DNA of 64,000 bases from Amycolatopsis umgeniensis. GTDB taxonomy: Bacteria > Actinomycetota > Actinomycetes > Mycobacteriales > Pseudonocardiaceae. The DNA is taken from contig NZ_JACHMX010000001.1 in the NCBI RefSeq assembly GCF_014205155.1, positions 2,108,001-2,172,000 on the forward strand. Reading direction: 5' to 3'. The notes under the pieces were generated by a model that was not told the DNA's origin, did not search any database, and worked only from the letters and a program-made list of their open reading frames with translations. How positions within the stretch are numbered: position 1 is the stretch's first letter; each line of letters opens with the position of its first letter. The translations under genes were made by a program, and so were the position numbers. Positions 53,841 to 62,620 of the stretch are shown one piece after another.

Positions 53841-56800
53841 CTAGGCGGGGACCGGGTCCTCTTCTGAGGTCCGGAGCCGCTGCGAGATCACCTTGGTGAT
53901 GCCGTCGCCCTGCATCGAAACGCCGTACAGGGCGTCGGCGATCTCCATGGTCGGCTTCTGGTGGGTGATGATGATCAGCTGCGAAGAATCCCGCAGCTGC
54001 TCCAGCAGCCCGATCAGCCGTCGCATGTTGGTGTCGTCGAGCGCGGCCTCGACCTCGTCCATGACGTAGAAGGGCGAAGGCCGGGCGCGGAAGATCGCCA
54101 CCAACATGCCGACGGCGACGAGCGACTTCTCACCGCCGGAGAGCAGCGAGAGCCGCTTGACCTTCTTGCCCGGCGGGCGCGCTTCGACGTCGACACCGGT
54201 GGAGAGCAGGTCGTTGGGCTGCGTGAGCACCATGCGCCCCTCGCCGCCCGGGAACAGCACGCTGAACACTGTCTCGAACTCGCGCGCGACGTCCTCGTAC
54301 GCCGACGCGAAGACCTCGAGGATCTTCTCGTCGACCTGCTTGATGACGGCTTCGAGGTCCTTGCGGGTGTCCTTGAGGTCTTCGAGCTGCGTCGAGAGGA
54401 ACTTGTACCGCTCTTCCAGCGCCGCGAACTCCTCCAGCGCCAGCGGGTTGACCTTGCCCAGCAGGCTCAGGTCCTTCTCCGCGCGCTTCGCCCGGCGGGC
54501 CTGGGTGTCACGGTCGAACGGCATGGGCGGCGGCTGAGTGACGTCCTCGCCGCGTTCCTTGGCGGCCTCGTACTCGGCCATCTCCCCCGCGCTCGGCGGC
54601 ACGGGAATGTCCGGACCGTACTCGGAGACGAGATCCTCGAGCCCGATGCCGAAGTCCTCGGCGATCTTGGTTTCGAGCTGTTCCAGGCGCAGCCGCTGCT
54701 CGGCTCGCAGCACCTCGTCGCGGTGGACGGCGTCTGTGAGCTTCTCCAGTTCGCCGGTCAGCTCGCGGACCTTGCTGCGGACCTGGGTCAGCGCGGTCTC
54801 CCGCGACTGCCGCTGCGCCTGCGCCTCGTCCCGCTCGTGGGCGGCGCGCTGCACGGAGACCTCGATGCGCTCCAGCGCGATCTCGCCGCCGTTGACCACC
54901 GCGTTGGCGATCTCGGCGCCGCGTTTCCTCGCGGCCCTGGACTTTTCGGCACGTTCACGGGCCTGCCTCTCGGCGTGCGCGGCACGGCGCAGCGACTCGG
55001 CCTTGCCCTGGATGCTCCGCGCGCGTTCCTCGGCGGTGCGCAGCGCGAGCCGGGACTCCATCTCCTCCTGGCGGACCGTGCCGAGGTCCTCGGCGGCCTG
55101 GTCGCGCTCGGCGGTGTCCGGATCCTCGTCGATCTCCTGGTCGGCGACGGCGGCGAGCCGCTCTTCGAGCTCGGCGAGCTGCTGCAACGCCTGTTCGCGG
55201 CTCTGCTCGACCTTGGCGCGCTGAGTGCTCAGCCTGTCCATCTCGGCCTGGGCGCCGCGTGCGGCCTGCTGCAGCCGGTTCAGCCGCTCGGACGAGCGGG
55301 CCTTGCGGACCTTCGCGTCGCCGAGCGAGTCCTTGGCCCTGCCGACCTCTTCGCGACGGGCCTGCTGTCCGGCGCGGGCGCCTTCGAGTTCCGCGGCGGC
55401 GCGTTCCAGCGCGCGCTCGGCGGCGTGCAGCCGGTCGCCCGCCTCGTCGACCGCGGCCTGGACTTCGATGACGCTCTCACTGCGGGCGGAACCGCCGACA
55501 GCCCAGCGGGCACCGAAGACGTCGCCTTCGGGCGTGACCGTGCTGACCTCGGGATACACCTCGACGAGACGGCGCGCGGACTCCAGACCGTCCACAATGG
55601 CCACCCTGTCGAGCGCGTGCTCGACGGCGGAGCGCAGCGCGGGCGGCGCCGTGACCACTTCGCGCGCCCAGCGCGCGCCCTGGGGCAGCGACGGCCAGGA
55701 ACCGGTGTCCACAACGGACTCCAGGCCGCCGAGCAGGATGCCCGCGCGGCCGGAGTCGTTGTCCTTCAAGAACTTCAGCGCGGCGAGCGCGTCGGCACCG
55801 CCGTTGACCGCGACCGCGTCGGCGACCGGGCCGAGCGCCGCGGCCAGCGCGACCTCGTGGCCCGCTTCGACGGTGAGCAGCGCGGCCACCGAACCGAGCA
55901 GGCCCGGCAGCTCGTGCTGCGCGCCGAGCAGCGCGCCGGCGCCGTCCTTACGGCGCAAGCCCATCGACAGCGCCTCGACGCGTGCCTTCTCCGAAGCGAT
56001 CTCGCGCTCGGCCGTCCGCTCGGCCTTGACCAGCTCCTCGACCCGCGCCTTGGCGGCGTTGTTGGCCTCCACCGTGCGGTCGTGGTGGGCTTGCAGGTCG
56101 ACGTCGTCGGATTCTTCGACGCCGCCCTCGGCCTTGGCCTCTTCGAGCTCCTCGACGGCGATTTCCGCGCGCTCGGCGGCCTCTTCGAGCGACACGGTGA
56201 GCCTGTCGATCTCGTCGGAGGTCGCGCCGTTCTTGCTGCGCAGCGCCTCGACCTGCCCGGCGAGCTTCGCCAGCCCCTCCCGGCGATCGGCGATGGCGCG
56301 GACGGCGGCCATATGCGCGCGCTCGGCGGCCTGGACGAGGTGTTCGAGCTGCTCACGCTTCTGGACGGTCTCCGAAAGCACCATGCGTGCCTCGGCGACG
56401 GCCTCGTTGAGCTCCTGCTCCTGCTCGGCGACGTGCTCGGCCTCGGCGAGCAGCTCGTCGGGGTCGCGGCCGGTGCTCGCCTGCTGCACGTCGGACGACA
56501 GGTGCCGCTGACGCTCCAGCGCGAGCCGGACGGTGCCGCGCAACCGCTCCGTCAACGCGGAAAGCTTGTACCAGGTCTCCTGGGCCGCGGCCAGGCGCGG
56601 CGCGTCCTCGGCGAGCGAGGCCTCGAGCTCGGCTTCCTCGGCGGCGACGATCTCCAGGGCCTGCTCGACCTCACCGCGACGCTGACGGGCGACGCGCTCG
56701 TCGGCCTCTTCCTTGGCGATGCCCTCGCGCTGGGTGACCAGGTCGTGGGCGAACAGCCGCAGCCGGGCGTCGCGCAGTTCGGACTGCACCCACTGCGCCT

Positions 56801-57440
56801 TGCGGGCGATCTCGGCCTGTTTGCCCAGCGGTTTGAGCTGGCGGCGGAGCTCGGTGGTGAGGTCGCCGAGCCGGTCGAGGTTGCCCTGCATGTTCGCGAG
56901 CTTGCGCAGGGTCTGTTCCTTGCGCTTGCGGTGCTTGAGGACGCCGGCGGCCTCTTCGATGAAGGCGCGGCGCTCTTCGGGCTTGGATTCGAGGATCGCC
57001 GAAAGCTGCCCCTGCCCGACGATGACGTGCATCTCGCGGCCGATACCGGAGTCCGACAGCAGTTCCTGCACGTCCATCAGGCGGCAGCGGTCGCCGTTGA
57101 TCTCGTACTCGCTCGCGCCGTCGCGGAACATCCGGCGGGTGATCGAGACCTCGGCGTACTCGATGGGCAGCGCGCCGTCGGCGTTGTCGATGGTGAGGGT
57201 GACCTCGGCGCGCCCGAGCGGGGCGCGGCCGGCTGTCCCGGCGAAGATGACGTCTTCCATCTTGCCGCCGCGCAGGTCCTTCGCGCCCTGGGTGCCCATG
57301 ACCCAGCGGAGCGCGTCGAGGACGTTCGACTTGCCGGAGCCGTTCGGCCCGACCACACAGGTGATGCCCGGCTCGAACCGCAACGTCGTCGCCGAGGCGA
57401 AGGACTTGAAGCCCTTGAGCGTCAGGCTCTTCAGATGCAC
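53841..57440 (-). CDS. smc: chromosome segregation protein SMC
   Basis: 1,199 residues. Walker A GPNGSGKSN at 32-40, long coiled coils, a hinge near residues 520-680, second coiled coil, then the ABC signature LLSGGEKSLVA near 1100 and Walker B PFYVMDEVEAALDD near 1125. The condensin ATPase compacts and resolves chromosomes with ScpAB. acyP lies 90 bases upstream on the same strand, the usual actinobacterial order. Confidence 0.98.
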   Translation of the reverse strand: MHLKSLTLKGFKSFASATTLRFEPGITCVVGPNGSGKSNVLDALRWVMGTQGAKDLRGGKMEDVIFAGTAGRAPLGRAEVTLTIDNADGALPIEYAEVSITRRMFRDGASEYEINGDRCRLMDVQELLSDSGIGREMHVIVGQGQLSAILESKPEERRAFIEEAAGVLKHRKRKEQTLRKLANMQGNLDRLGDLTTELRRQLKPLGKQAEIARKAQWVQSELRDARLRLFAHDLVTQREGIAKEEADERVARQRRGEVEQALEIVAAEEAELEASLAEDAPRLAAAQETWYKLSALTERLRGTVRLALERQRHLSSDVQQASTGRDPDELLAEAEHVAEQEQELNEAVAEARMVLSETVQKREQLEHLVQAAERAHMAAVRAIADRREGLAKLAGQVEALRSKNGATSDEIDRLTVSLEEAAERAEIAVEELEEAKAEGGVEESDDVDLQAHHDRTVEANNAAKARVEELVKAERTAEREIASEKARVEALSMGLRRKDGAGALLGAQHELPGLLGSVAALLTVEAGHEVALAAALGPVADAVAVNGGADALAALKFLKDNDSGRAGILLGGLESVVDTGSWPSLPQGARWAREVVTAPPALRSAVEHALDRVAIVDGLESARRLVEVYPEVSTVTPEGDVFGARWAVGGSARSESVIEVQAAVDEAGDRLHAAERALERAAAELEGARAGQQARREEVGRAKDSLGDAKVRKARSSERLNRLQQAARGAQAEMDRLSTQRAKVEQSREQALQQLAELEERLAAVADQEIDEDPDTAERDQAAEDLGTVRQEEMESRLALRTAEERARSIQGKAESLRRAAHAERQARERAEKSRAARKRGAEIANAVVNGGEIALERIEVSVQRAAHERDEAQAQRQSRETALTQVRSKVRELTGELEKLTDAVHRDEVLRAEQRLRLEQLETKIAEDFGIGLEDLVSEYGPDIPVPPSAGEMAEYEAAKERGEDVTQPPPMPFDRDTQARRAKRAEKDLSLLGKVNPLALEEFAALEERYKFLSTQLEDLKDTRKDLEAVIKQVDEKILEVFASAYEDVAREFETVFSVLFPGGEGRMVLTQPNDLLSTGVDVEARPPGKKVKRLSLLSGGEKSLVAVGMLVAIFRARPSPFYVMDEVEAALDDTNMRRLIGLLEQLRDSSQLIIITHQKPTMEIADALYGVSMQGDGITKVISQRLRTSEEDPVPA

Positions 57441-57530
57441 GGCGTGCTGACCCCTCTAGGCTGCGGGAACCGGTCGTTCAATCGGGCCAGGCTACCCGTG
57501 CGCCCAGGGTGATCGTGGGACGCGGGGGCG

Positions 57531-57818
57531 TCAGCGCTCCACGAACCCGCGGATCCCGCCTTTCGGGGGCGACCAGCGTTCGACGACGTGATCCACACTT
57601 CCGGGTGATTCGCCGGATCTCAAAGCCGCCAAAAGCCGCTCACAGTGGTCCCGAACACCCTCCGCTATCACCTCGACACGTCCGTCGGCCAGATTTCCCG
57701 CGCTGCCGACCAACCCCAGCTCGAGCGCCCGGCTGCGGGTCCACCAGCGGAAACCGACACCCTGAACCCGGCCGTGCACCCACGCGGTCAACCTGATGTG
57801 CGTTTCTTCCTCACTCAC
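57531..57818 (-). CDS. acyP: acylphosphatase
   Basis: 95 residues with catalytic Arg24 in [16 protein letters not shown] and Asn42 in [14 protein letters not shown]. Hydrolyses acyl phosphates. Directly upstream of smc on the same strand, as in many actinobacteria. Confidence 0.96.
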   Translation of the reverse strand: MSEEETHIRLTAWVHGRVQGVGFRWWTRSRALELGLVGSAGNLADGRVEVIAEGVRDHCERLLAALRSGESPGSVDHVVERWSPPKGGIRGFVER

Positions 57819-57989
57819 GACCCCTATCGTGCACCATCCGAATGAACGCGGAGGGTGAACACAACGTTCGCCGGTGTTCGCAGACGGTGAAGCGGCGGTG
57901 ATAATCTCCGCGCCGGGTCCCCGCTTTGGGCTACCTCACCCGGGTAGCCGTCTCACCTCCCCGAAGTCCCCCATCCGAGGAGCCAGCAC

Positions 57990-58637
57990 ATGCCCCGTCC
58001 CGACGGGCCTGATTCGAGCGCACGCGTGTCCGTGGCACCCCCGCGCGGCGCCACCGGCAAGCTCAACCGCGCCGGCTACGCCGTACTGGGCGTCAGCGGC
58101 CTCGTGGTGGCGACGGCCTTCGCCGCGATCGCCGAACTGGCGGGGCCCGGTGTCTCGGCCACGGCGGGCGGTACCGGTGTCCCCGGTGGGCAGAACACCT
58201 CCCCCGCCGGTGTCCAGCTGGTCCCGGGCAACGCCGTCCCCGGCGGCCCGATGACCGTCAGCGGTTCGCCGATCCCCGGCGCGTCCTCCAGCTCCACCGC
58301 GCCGCCGACCACGGTGACGTCGGTCGGCCCGGACGGCAAGGAGACGACCAGCGTCGTCGTCCCGCCGCCCGTGGTGCCCCCGCCGGGTGGCGGGACGCCG
58401 CCGCACACCGTGCTGCCGCCGACGACGCCCCCCACCAAGCCGCCGACGACGAAGCCGACGACGCCGGGGACGACTCCGAATACGTCGACCACCCCGCCGA
58501 CAACGCCGCCCACCACGACCACCACGGGCGAAAGCCCGCCCGGCGGCGGTTCCAGCACGAGCGGCGCCCCGAGCGAGTCGACCTCGAGCCGGTCCAGTGT
58601 CTCCGGTACCGACACGTCCACGAGCGCGGCCCAGTAG
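57990..58637 (+). CDS. Pro/Thr-rich single-pass exported protein
   Basis: 215 residues: a short cytoplasmic start, one membrane segment (AGYAVLGVSGLVVATAFAAI), then about 160 residues almost entirely Pro, Thr, Ser and Gly (TTPPTKPPTTKPTTPGTT). Probably an extracellular or wall-spanning stalk, possibly glycosylated. No catalytic domain. GC-rich low complexity makes reading-frame choice harder, but the membrane helix and 5-prime GAGG support it. Confidence 0.75.
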   Translation: MPRPDGPDSSARVSVAPPRGATGKLNRAGYAVLGVSGLVVATAFAAIAELAGPGVSATAGGTGVPGGQNTSPAGVQLVPGNAVPGGPMTVSGSPIPGASSSSTAPPTTVTSVGPDGKETTSVVVPPPVVPPPGGGTPPHTVLPPTTPPTKPPTTKPTTPGTTPNTSTTPPTTPPTTTTTGESPPGGGSSTSGAPSESTSSRSSVSGTDTSTSAAQ

Positions 58638-58648
58638 AAGCATTGGTC

Positions 58649-58697
58649 CGTGAAGGCCTCCTTGCCTACTTTGAGAGTAGGGAAGGAGGCCTTCACG
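58649..58697. repeat. hairpin repeat, family C, copy 2
   Basis: A 21-bp stem with one G-G mismatch and loop TTTGAGA, arms 58649-58669 and 58677-58697. Same arm sequence as the copy at 27172-27224. It lies between convergent Pro/Thr-rich and kdpE genes. Confidence 0.93.
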
Positions 58698-58715
58698 TAC
58701 TTCGAGGAATCGCGC

Positions 58716-59417
58716 TCACATCTCGAAGCGGTAGCCCATCCCCGGTTCCGTCAGCAGGTGCCGCGGCCGCGAGGGTTCCGGTTCCAGCTTCCGCCGCAGC
58801 TGCGCCAGGTACACCCGCAGGTAGTGCGACTCGGTCTCGTAGGTCGGCCCCCACACCTCGTGCAGCAGCTGCTTCTGCGCCACCAGCCGTCCCCGGTTGC
58901 GCACCAGCAGTTCCAGCACTCCCCATTCGGTTTTGGTGAGGTGCACTTCCTTGCCGTCGCGGCGCACCTTCTTGGCCGCCAGGTCGATGCGGAACGATCC
59001 CGTGTCGACGACCGCGTCCGCACCGTCCACACTGGACGCCGCCGAACGCCGCACCGCCGCGCGGAGCCGCGCCAGGAGTTCGTCCATGCCGAAGGGTTTG
59101 GTGACGTAGTCGTCGGCGCCGGCGTCGAGGGCCTGCACCTTGTCGGCCGAGTCGCCGCGCGCGGACAGCACGATGATCGGCACCGTCGTCCAGCCGCGGA
59201 GCCCGGCGATCACCTCGGTGCCGTCGAGATCGGGCAGGCCGAGGTCGAGCACGACGACGTCGGGTTTGGTTTCGGCGACGGCCTTCAGCGCGGCCGTGCC
59301 GTCGTGCGCGGTGATCACCTTGTAGCCGCGCGCGGACAGGTTGATCCGCAGGGCTCGCACGATCTGCGGTTCGTCGTCGACGACCAGAACGGTCGCCGAC
59401 GCGGTTTCTGCGCTCAT
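58716..59417 (-). CDS. kdpE: KdpE response regulator
   Basis: 233 residues. Receiver with phospho-acceptor Asp58 (VVVLDLGLPDLDG) and Lys in DDYVTKPF, then an OmpR-type winged helix (VHLTKTEWGVLELLVRNRGR, SHYLRVYLAQLRRKLE). Activates kdpFABC on potassium limitation. Its ATG overlaps the kdpD stop. Confidence 0.96.
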   Translation of the reverse strand: MSAETASATVLVVDDEPQIVRALRINLSARGYKVITAHDGTAALKAVAETKPDVVVLDLGLPDLDGTEVIAGLRGWTTVPIIVLSARGDSADKVQALDAGADDYVTKPFGMDELLARLRAAVRRSAASSVDGADAVVDTGSFRIDLAAKKVRRDGKEVHLTKTEWGVLELLVRNRGRLVAQKQLLHEVWGPTYETESHYLRVYLAQLRRKLEPEPSRPRHLLTEPGMGYRFEM

Positions 59418-61999
59418 CGCACCCGTTCCCCCTCCTCGTTGTCGAGAGCCTCGTCGTCGAAAGCGAGGAGGTTCTTCTCGGGATCCTGACCAACATATGC
59501 GGGCAGCGAGATGACGACGGTGAGCCCGCCGCCGGGCGTGTCCTCCGCCCGGATCCGCCCGCCCATCGCCTCGGTGAACCCCTTGGCGACCGACAGCCCC
59601 AGTCCCACGCCGGGCACGGTGTCCCGGTCTCCCCCGAGCCGCTGGAACGGCGCGAAGGCCGAGTCCGCGGTGCCCTTCTTGAGCCCCTTGCCGTGGTCGA
59701 TGATGCGCAGTTCGACGTGCTCGGAATGCGTGCTGGCGCGCGCCGCGACCGGTTCGCCGGAAACCCCGTGCCGCAGCGCGTTGTCGATCACGTTCGCCAC
59801 GACCCGTTCCAGCAGGCCGGGATCGGCGCAGACCGACGGCAGCCGCGCGTCGATCGCGACCACGACCGAATCCGAATTGTCCACATTGGACAACGCGTGC
59901 GAGACGACCTCGTCGTAGCCGACCGGGCGCAGATGCGGGCGGACCGCGCCGGTCGCCAGCCGGGAGGAGTCGAGCAGGTTGTCGATCAGCCCGGCGAGCC
60001 GGTCGGCCGATTCCTCGATCGCCTCCAGCAGCTCTTCGGTGTCCTCTTCGGACAGTGAGATGTCGGTCGCGCGCAGGCTCCCGATGGACGCCTTGATGGA
60101 CGTCAGCGGGGTGCGGAGGTCGTGTCCCACGGCCGACAACAGCGCCGTGCGCAGTTCGGTCGCCTCGGCCTTGCGTTCGGCGCGGACGGCCGCCTTCGCC
60201 GTCCGTTGCTGCCGCAGGGCCAGCAGAGCCTGCCCGGCGACGGCTTCCAGCACTCCCCGGTCCGACGCGGGCAGCGCGCGGCCTCGCAGCGTCAGGTGGA
60301 CGTCGGCGGTGACCGCGATGTCGGCGTCGGCCTGATCCGGGTCGGCGCAGGGATCCGTGCCGGCGCTCGCCACCCGTTTCCACTTCCCGTCCCGCTTTTC
60401 CAGCAGGGTCACCGAAGTCATCCCGAAGTTCTCTCGGACCTTCTCCAGCAGCCGCTCGATCGGATTGGTGTGGGTGAGCACGGTGCGCGCGTAGGAGGCG
60501 AGCAGCGCCGCCTCGGTCCGCGCCCGCGCGGCCTGGGTGGCCCGCCGGGCGGCCGTGTCGACGACCGCCGCGACGAGGACCGCCACCAGCACCATCGCGA
60601 CCAGGGTGATCACGTTGCGCGGTTCGTGGACGGTCAGGTTGTACAGCGGCGGAGTGAAGAAGAAGTTCAGCAGCCCGGCCGAGAGCACCGCCGCGAGCAG
60701 CGCGGGCCCGAGCCCGCCCACGAGCGCGACGAGCACCGTCGCGAGCACGTAGTCGACCACGTCGGTGGAGAAGTCCAGCTGGTCCCGCAGCAGCACGCCG
60801 AGCAACGTCGCCAGGGCAGGCAGCACCAGCGCGAGCGCCCAGCCCGAAAGCCGCCGCGACGGTGTCAGAGGACTCCGGGTGAACCGGGCTCGCAGCCGTC
60901 CGCCCGCCTGGGCGTGCGTGACCATGTGGACGTCGATCGGACCGGACCGCTGGACCACGGCCGCGCCGATGCCTTCGTCGAACAGCCGCGCGACCCGCGA
61001 ACGCCGCGAAGTGCCCACGACCAGCTGGGTCGCGTTCACCCCCTGCGCGAAGTCGAGCAGCGCGGTCGGCACGTCGTCCCCGACGACGGTGTGGAAGGTC
61101 GCGCCGACCTCTTCGGTCAGCTTCCGGTACTTGCCGACCGCCGTCGGCCCCATCCCGGCCAGCCCGTCGCCGCGCAGGATGTGCAGCACCTGCAGTTCGG
61201 CGCCCGCCCGGTTCGCGATCCGGCTCGCGCGGCGGATCAGCGTCTCGCTCTCCGGGCCCCCGGTGACGGACACGACCACCCGTTCGCGTGCTTCCCACGT
61301 GTCGGTGATCTTCTGCTCGGCCCGGTAGCGCTGGAGGGCGACGTCGACCTGGTCGGCCACCCACAGCAGTGCGAGCTCCCGCAGCGCGGTGAGGTTTCCT
61401 GGCCGGAAGTAGTTGCCCAACGCCGCGTCGATCCGCTCGGCCGGGTAGACGTTGCCGTGCGCGAGGCGCCGCCGCAGCGCCTCGGGCGTGATGTCGACGA
61501 GCTCCAGCTGCTCGGCCCGCCGCACGACCTCGTCGGGCACCGTCTCCTGCTGGGTGACGCCGGTGATCCGCTCGACGACGTCGTTGAGGCTCTGCAGGTG
61601 CTGGACGTTGACCGTGGACAGGACGTCGATCCCGGCGGCGAGCAGTTCGTCGATGTCCTGCCAGCGCTTCTCGTTGCGCGAACCCGGCACGTTGGTGTGC
61701 GCGAGTTCGTCGACCACGGCGACCTCGGGCGCGCGGGCGAGCAACGCGTCGAGGTCCATTTCCTCGAACTCGTGGTCCCGGTGCTCGGACCGGCGGCGTG
61801 GCACGGTCTCGAGCCCCTCGACGAGCTCCGCGGTCTTCTTGCGCCCGTGGGTCTCGACCAGGCCCACGACCACGTCGGTGCCCCGGTCGAGGCGGCGTCG
61901 CGCCTCGCCGAGCATCGCGAAGGTCTTGCCGACGCCCGGGGCGGCGCCGAGGTAGATCCTCAGCTCGCCCCGGCGCGGCTTGGTCGTGTTCTCGTCCAC
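59414..61999 (-). CDS. kdpD: KdpD sensor histidine kinase
   Basis: 861 residues. N-terminal KdpD domain with Walker A GAAPGVGKTFAML, Usp domain, four membrane segments (DUF4118) near residues 390-490, GAF-like region, HisKA with VGHDLRTPLTSIKASIGSLR, and HATPase (NVIDNALRHG, GVGLGLSVAKGFTEAMGG). Senses potassium limitation and turgor. GTG start five bases after kdpC. Confidence 0.97.
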   Translation of the reverse strand: MDENTTKPRRGELRIYLGAAPGVGKTFAMLGEARRRLDRGTDVVVGLVETHGRKKTAELVEGLETVPRRRSEHRDHEFEEMDLDALLARAPEVAVVDELAHTNVPGSRNEKRWQDIDELLAAGIDVLSTVNVQHLQSLNDVVERITGVTQQETVPDEVVRRAEQLELVDITPEALRRRLAHGNVYPAERIDAALGNYFRPGNLTALRELALLWVADQVDVALQRYRAEQKITDTWEARERVVVSVTGGPESETLIRRASRIANRAGAELQVLHILRGDGLAGMGPTAVGKYRKLTEEVGATFHTVVGDDVPTALLDFAQGVNATQLVVGTSRRSRVARLFDEGIGAAVVQRSGPIDVHMVTHAQAGGRLRARFTRSPLTPSRRLSGWALALVLPALATLLGVLLRDQLDFSTDVVDYVLATVLVALVGGLGPALLAAVLSAGLLNFFFTPPLYNLTVHEPRNVITLVAMVLVAVLVAAVVDTAARRATQAARARTEAALLASYARTVLTHTNPIERLLEKVRENFGMTSVTLLEKRDGKWKRVASAGTDPCADPDQADADIAVTADVHLTLRGRALPASDRGVLEAVAGQALLALRQQRTAKAAVRAERKAEATELRTALLSAVGHDLRTPLTSIKASIGSLRATDISLSEEDTEELLEAIEESADRLAGLIDNLLDSSRLATGAVRPHLRPVGYDEVVSHALSNVDNSDSVVVAIDARLPSVCADPGLLERVVANVIDNALRHGVSGEPVAARASTHSEHVELRIIDHGKGLKKGTADSAFAPFQRLGGDRDTVPGVGLGLSVAKGFTEAMGGRIRAEDTPGGGLTVVISLPAYVGQDPEKNLLAFDDEALDNEEGERVR

Positions 62000-62004
62000 G
62001 TCTG

Positions 62005-62616
62005 TCAGTGTGCTCCTCCGGCCGCGTCGCGCACGGCCAAGTTGACCTTCAGCACAGTGACGCCCGGCGCACCGATCCCGGCGCCGCCCGTGTTCTCCGC
62101 CACGAGCTGCCGGACCTTCTCCTCCGACAGGCCGGTGTTCCGCGCCACCCGCGGGATCTGCAGGTCGGCGTAGGCGACGCTGATCGCCGGATCCATCCCC
62201 GATCCCGACGTCGTCACCGCGTCGGCGGGCACCTGCGACTCCTGGACGCCCTCGCGGGCGGCGATGAGCTTCTTGCGCTCGCCGATCGCGGCGACCAGGT
62301 CCTCGTTGTACGGGCCCTTGTTCGACGCGCCGGACGAAGACGGGTCACCGGGGCCGAGGACGTCTTTCGATCCCGCGGACGGGCGGTGGTGGAACCACGG
62401 GTCCTTGGCCGGGTCGGCCGCGACCGGGTCGACGCCGATCAGGGACGAGCCGACGGCCTGCCCGTCTCGGGTGATGATCGAGCCTTCGGCGTTGCCTTGG
62501 AGGCCGGGGATCCGGGAAACCGCCCACACGCCCAACGGATAGACGACTCCCAGCAGGACCGTGAAGACGAGCAGGACACGCAGCCCGGCGAGGGTCTGCT
62601 TCAACAGTGCGTTCAT
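62005..62616 (-). CDS. kdpC: potassium-transporting ATPase subunit KdpC
   Basis: 203 residues with one N-terminal membrane helix (LRVLLVFTVLLGVVYPLGVW) and the periplasmic domain (GSSLIGVDP, FHHRPSAG, DAVTTSGSGMDPAISVAYAD). Follows kdpB by four bases. Confidence 0.96.
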   Translation of the reverse strand: MNALLKQTLAGLRVLLVFTVLLGVVYPLGVWAVSRIPGLQGNAEGSIITRDGQAVGSSLIGVDPVAADPAKDPWFHHRPSAGSKDVLGPGDPSSSGASNKGPYNEDLVAAIGERKKLIAAREGVQESQVPADAVTTSGSGMDPAISVAYADLQIPRVARNTGLSEEKVRQLVAENTGGAGIGAPGVTVLKVNLAVRDAAGGAH

Positions 62617-62620
62617 GGTG

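Noticed and set aside
53961..57512. Very long plus-strand open frame (about 1,180 codons) opposite smc
   Set aside because: It mirrors smc along its whole length and results from GC-rich third positions; the product is compositionally odd, while the minus-strand SMC has all catalytic motifs.
57990..58637. Pro/Thr-rich frame considered as a GC-skew artefact
   Set aside because: Kept as a gene because a clean membrane helix follows a plausible start and the composition is typical of exported stalks; confidence lowered accordingly.
58648..58700. Short peptides of the form MKASFPTL.VGKEAF encoded at hairpins 27172 and 58649
   Set aside because: They are translations of the hairpin arms on either strand, not genes.
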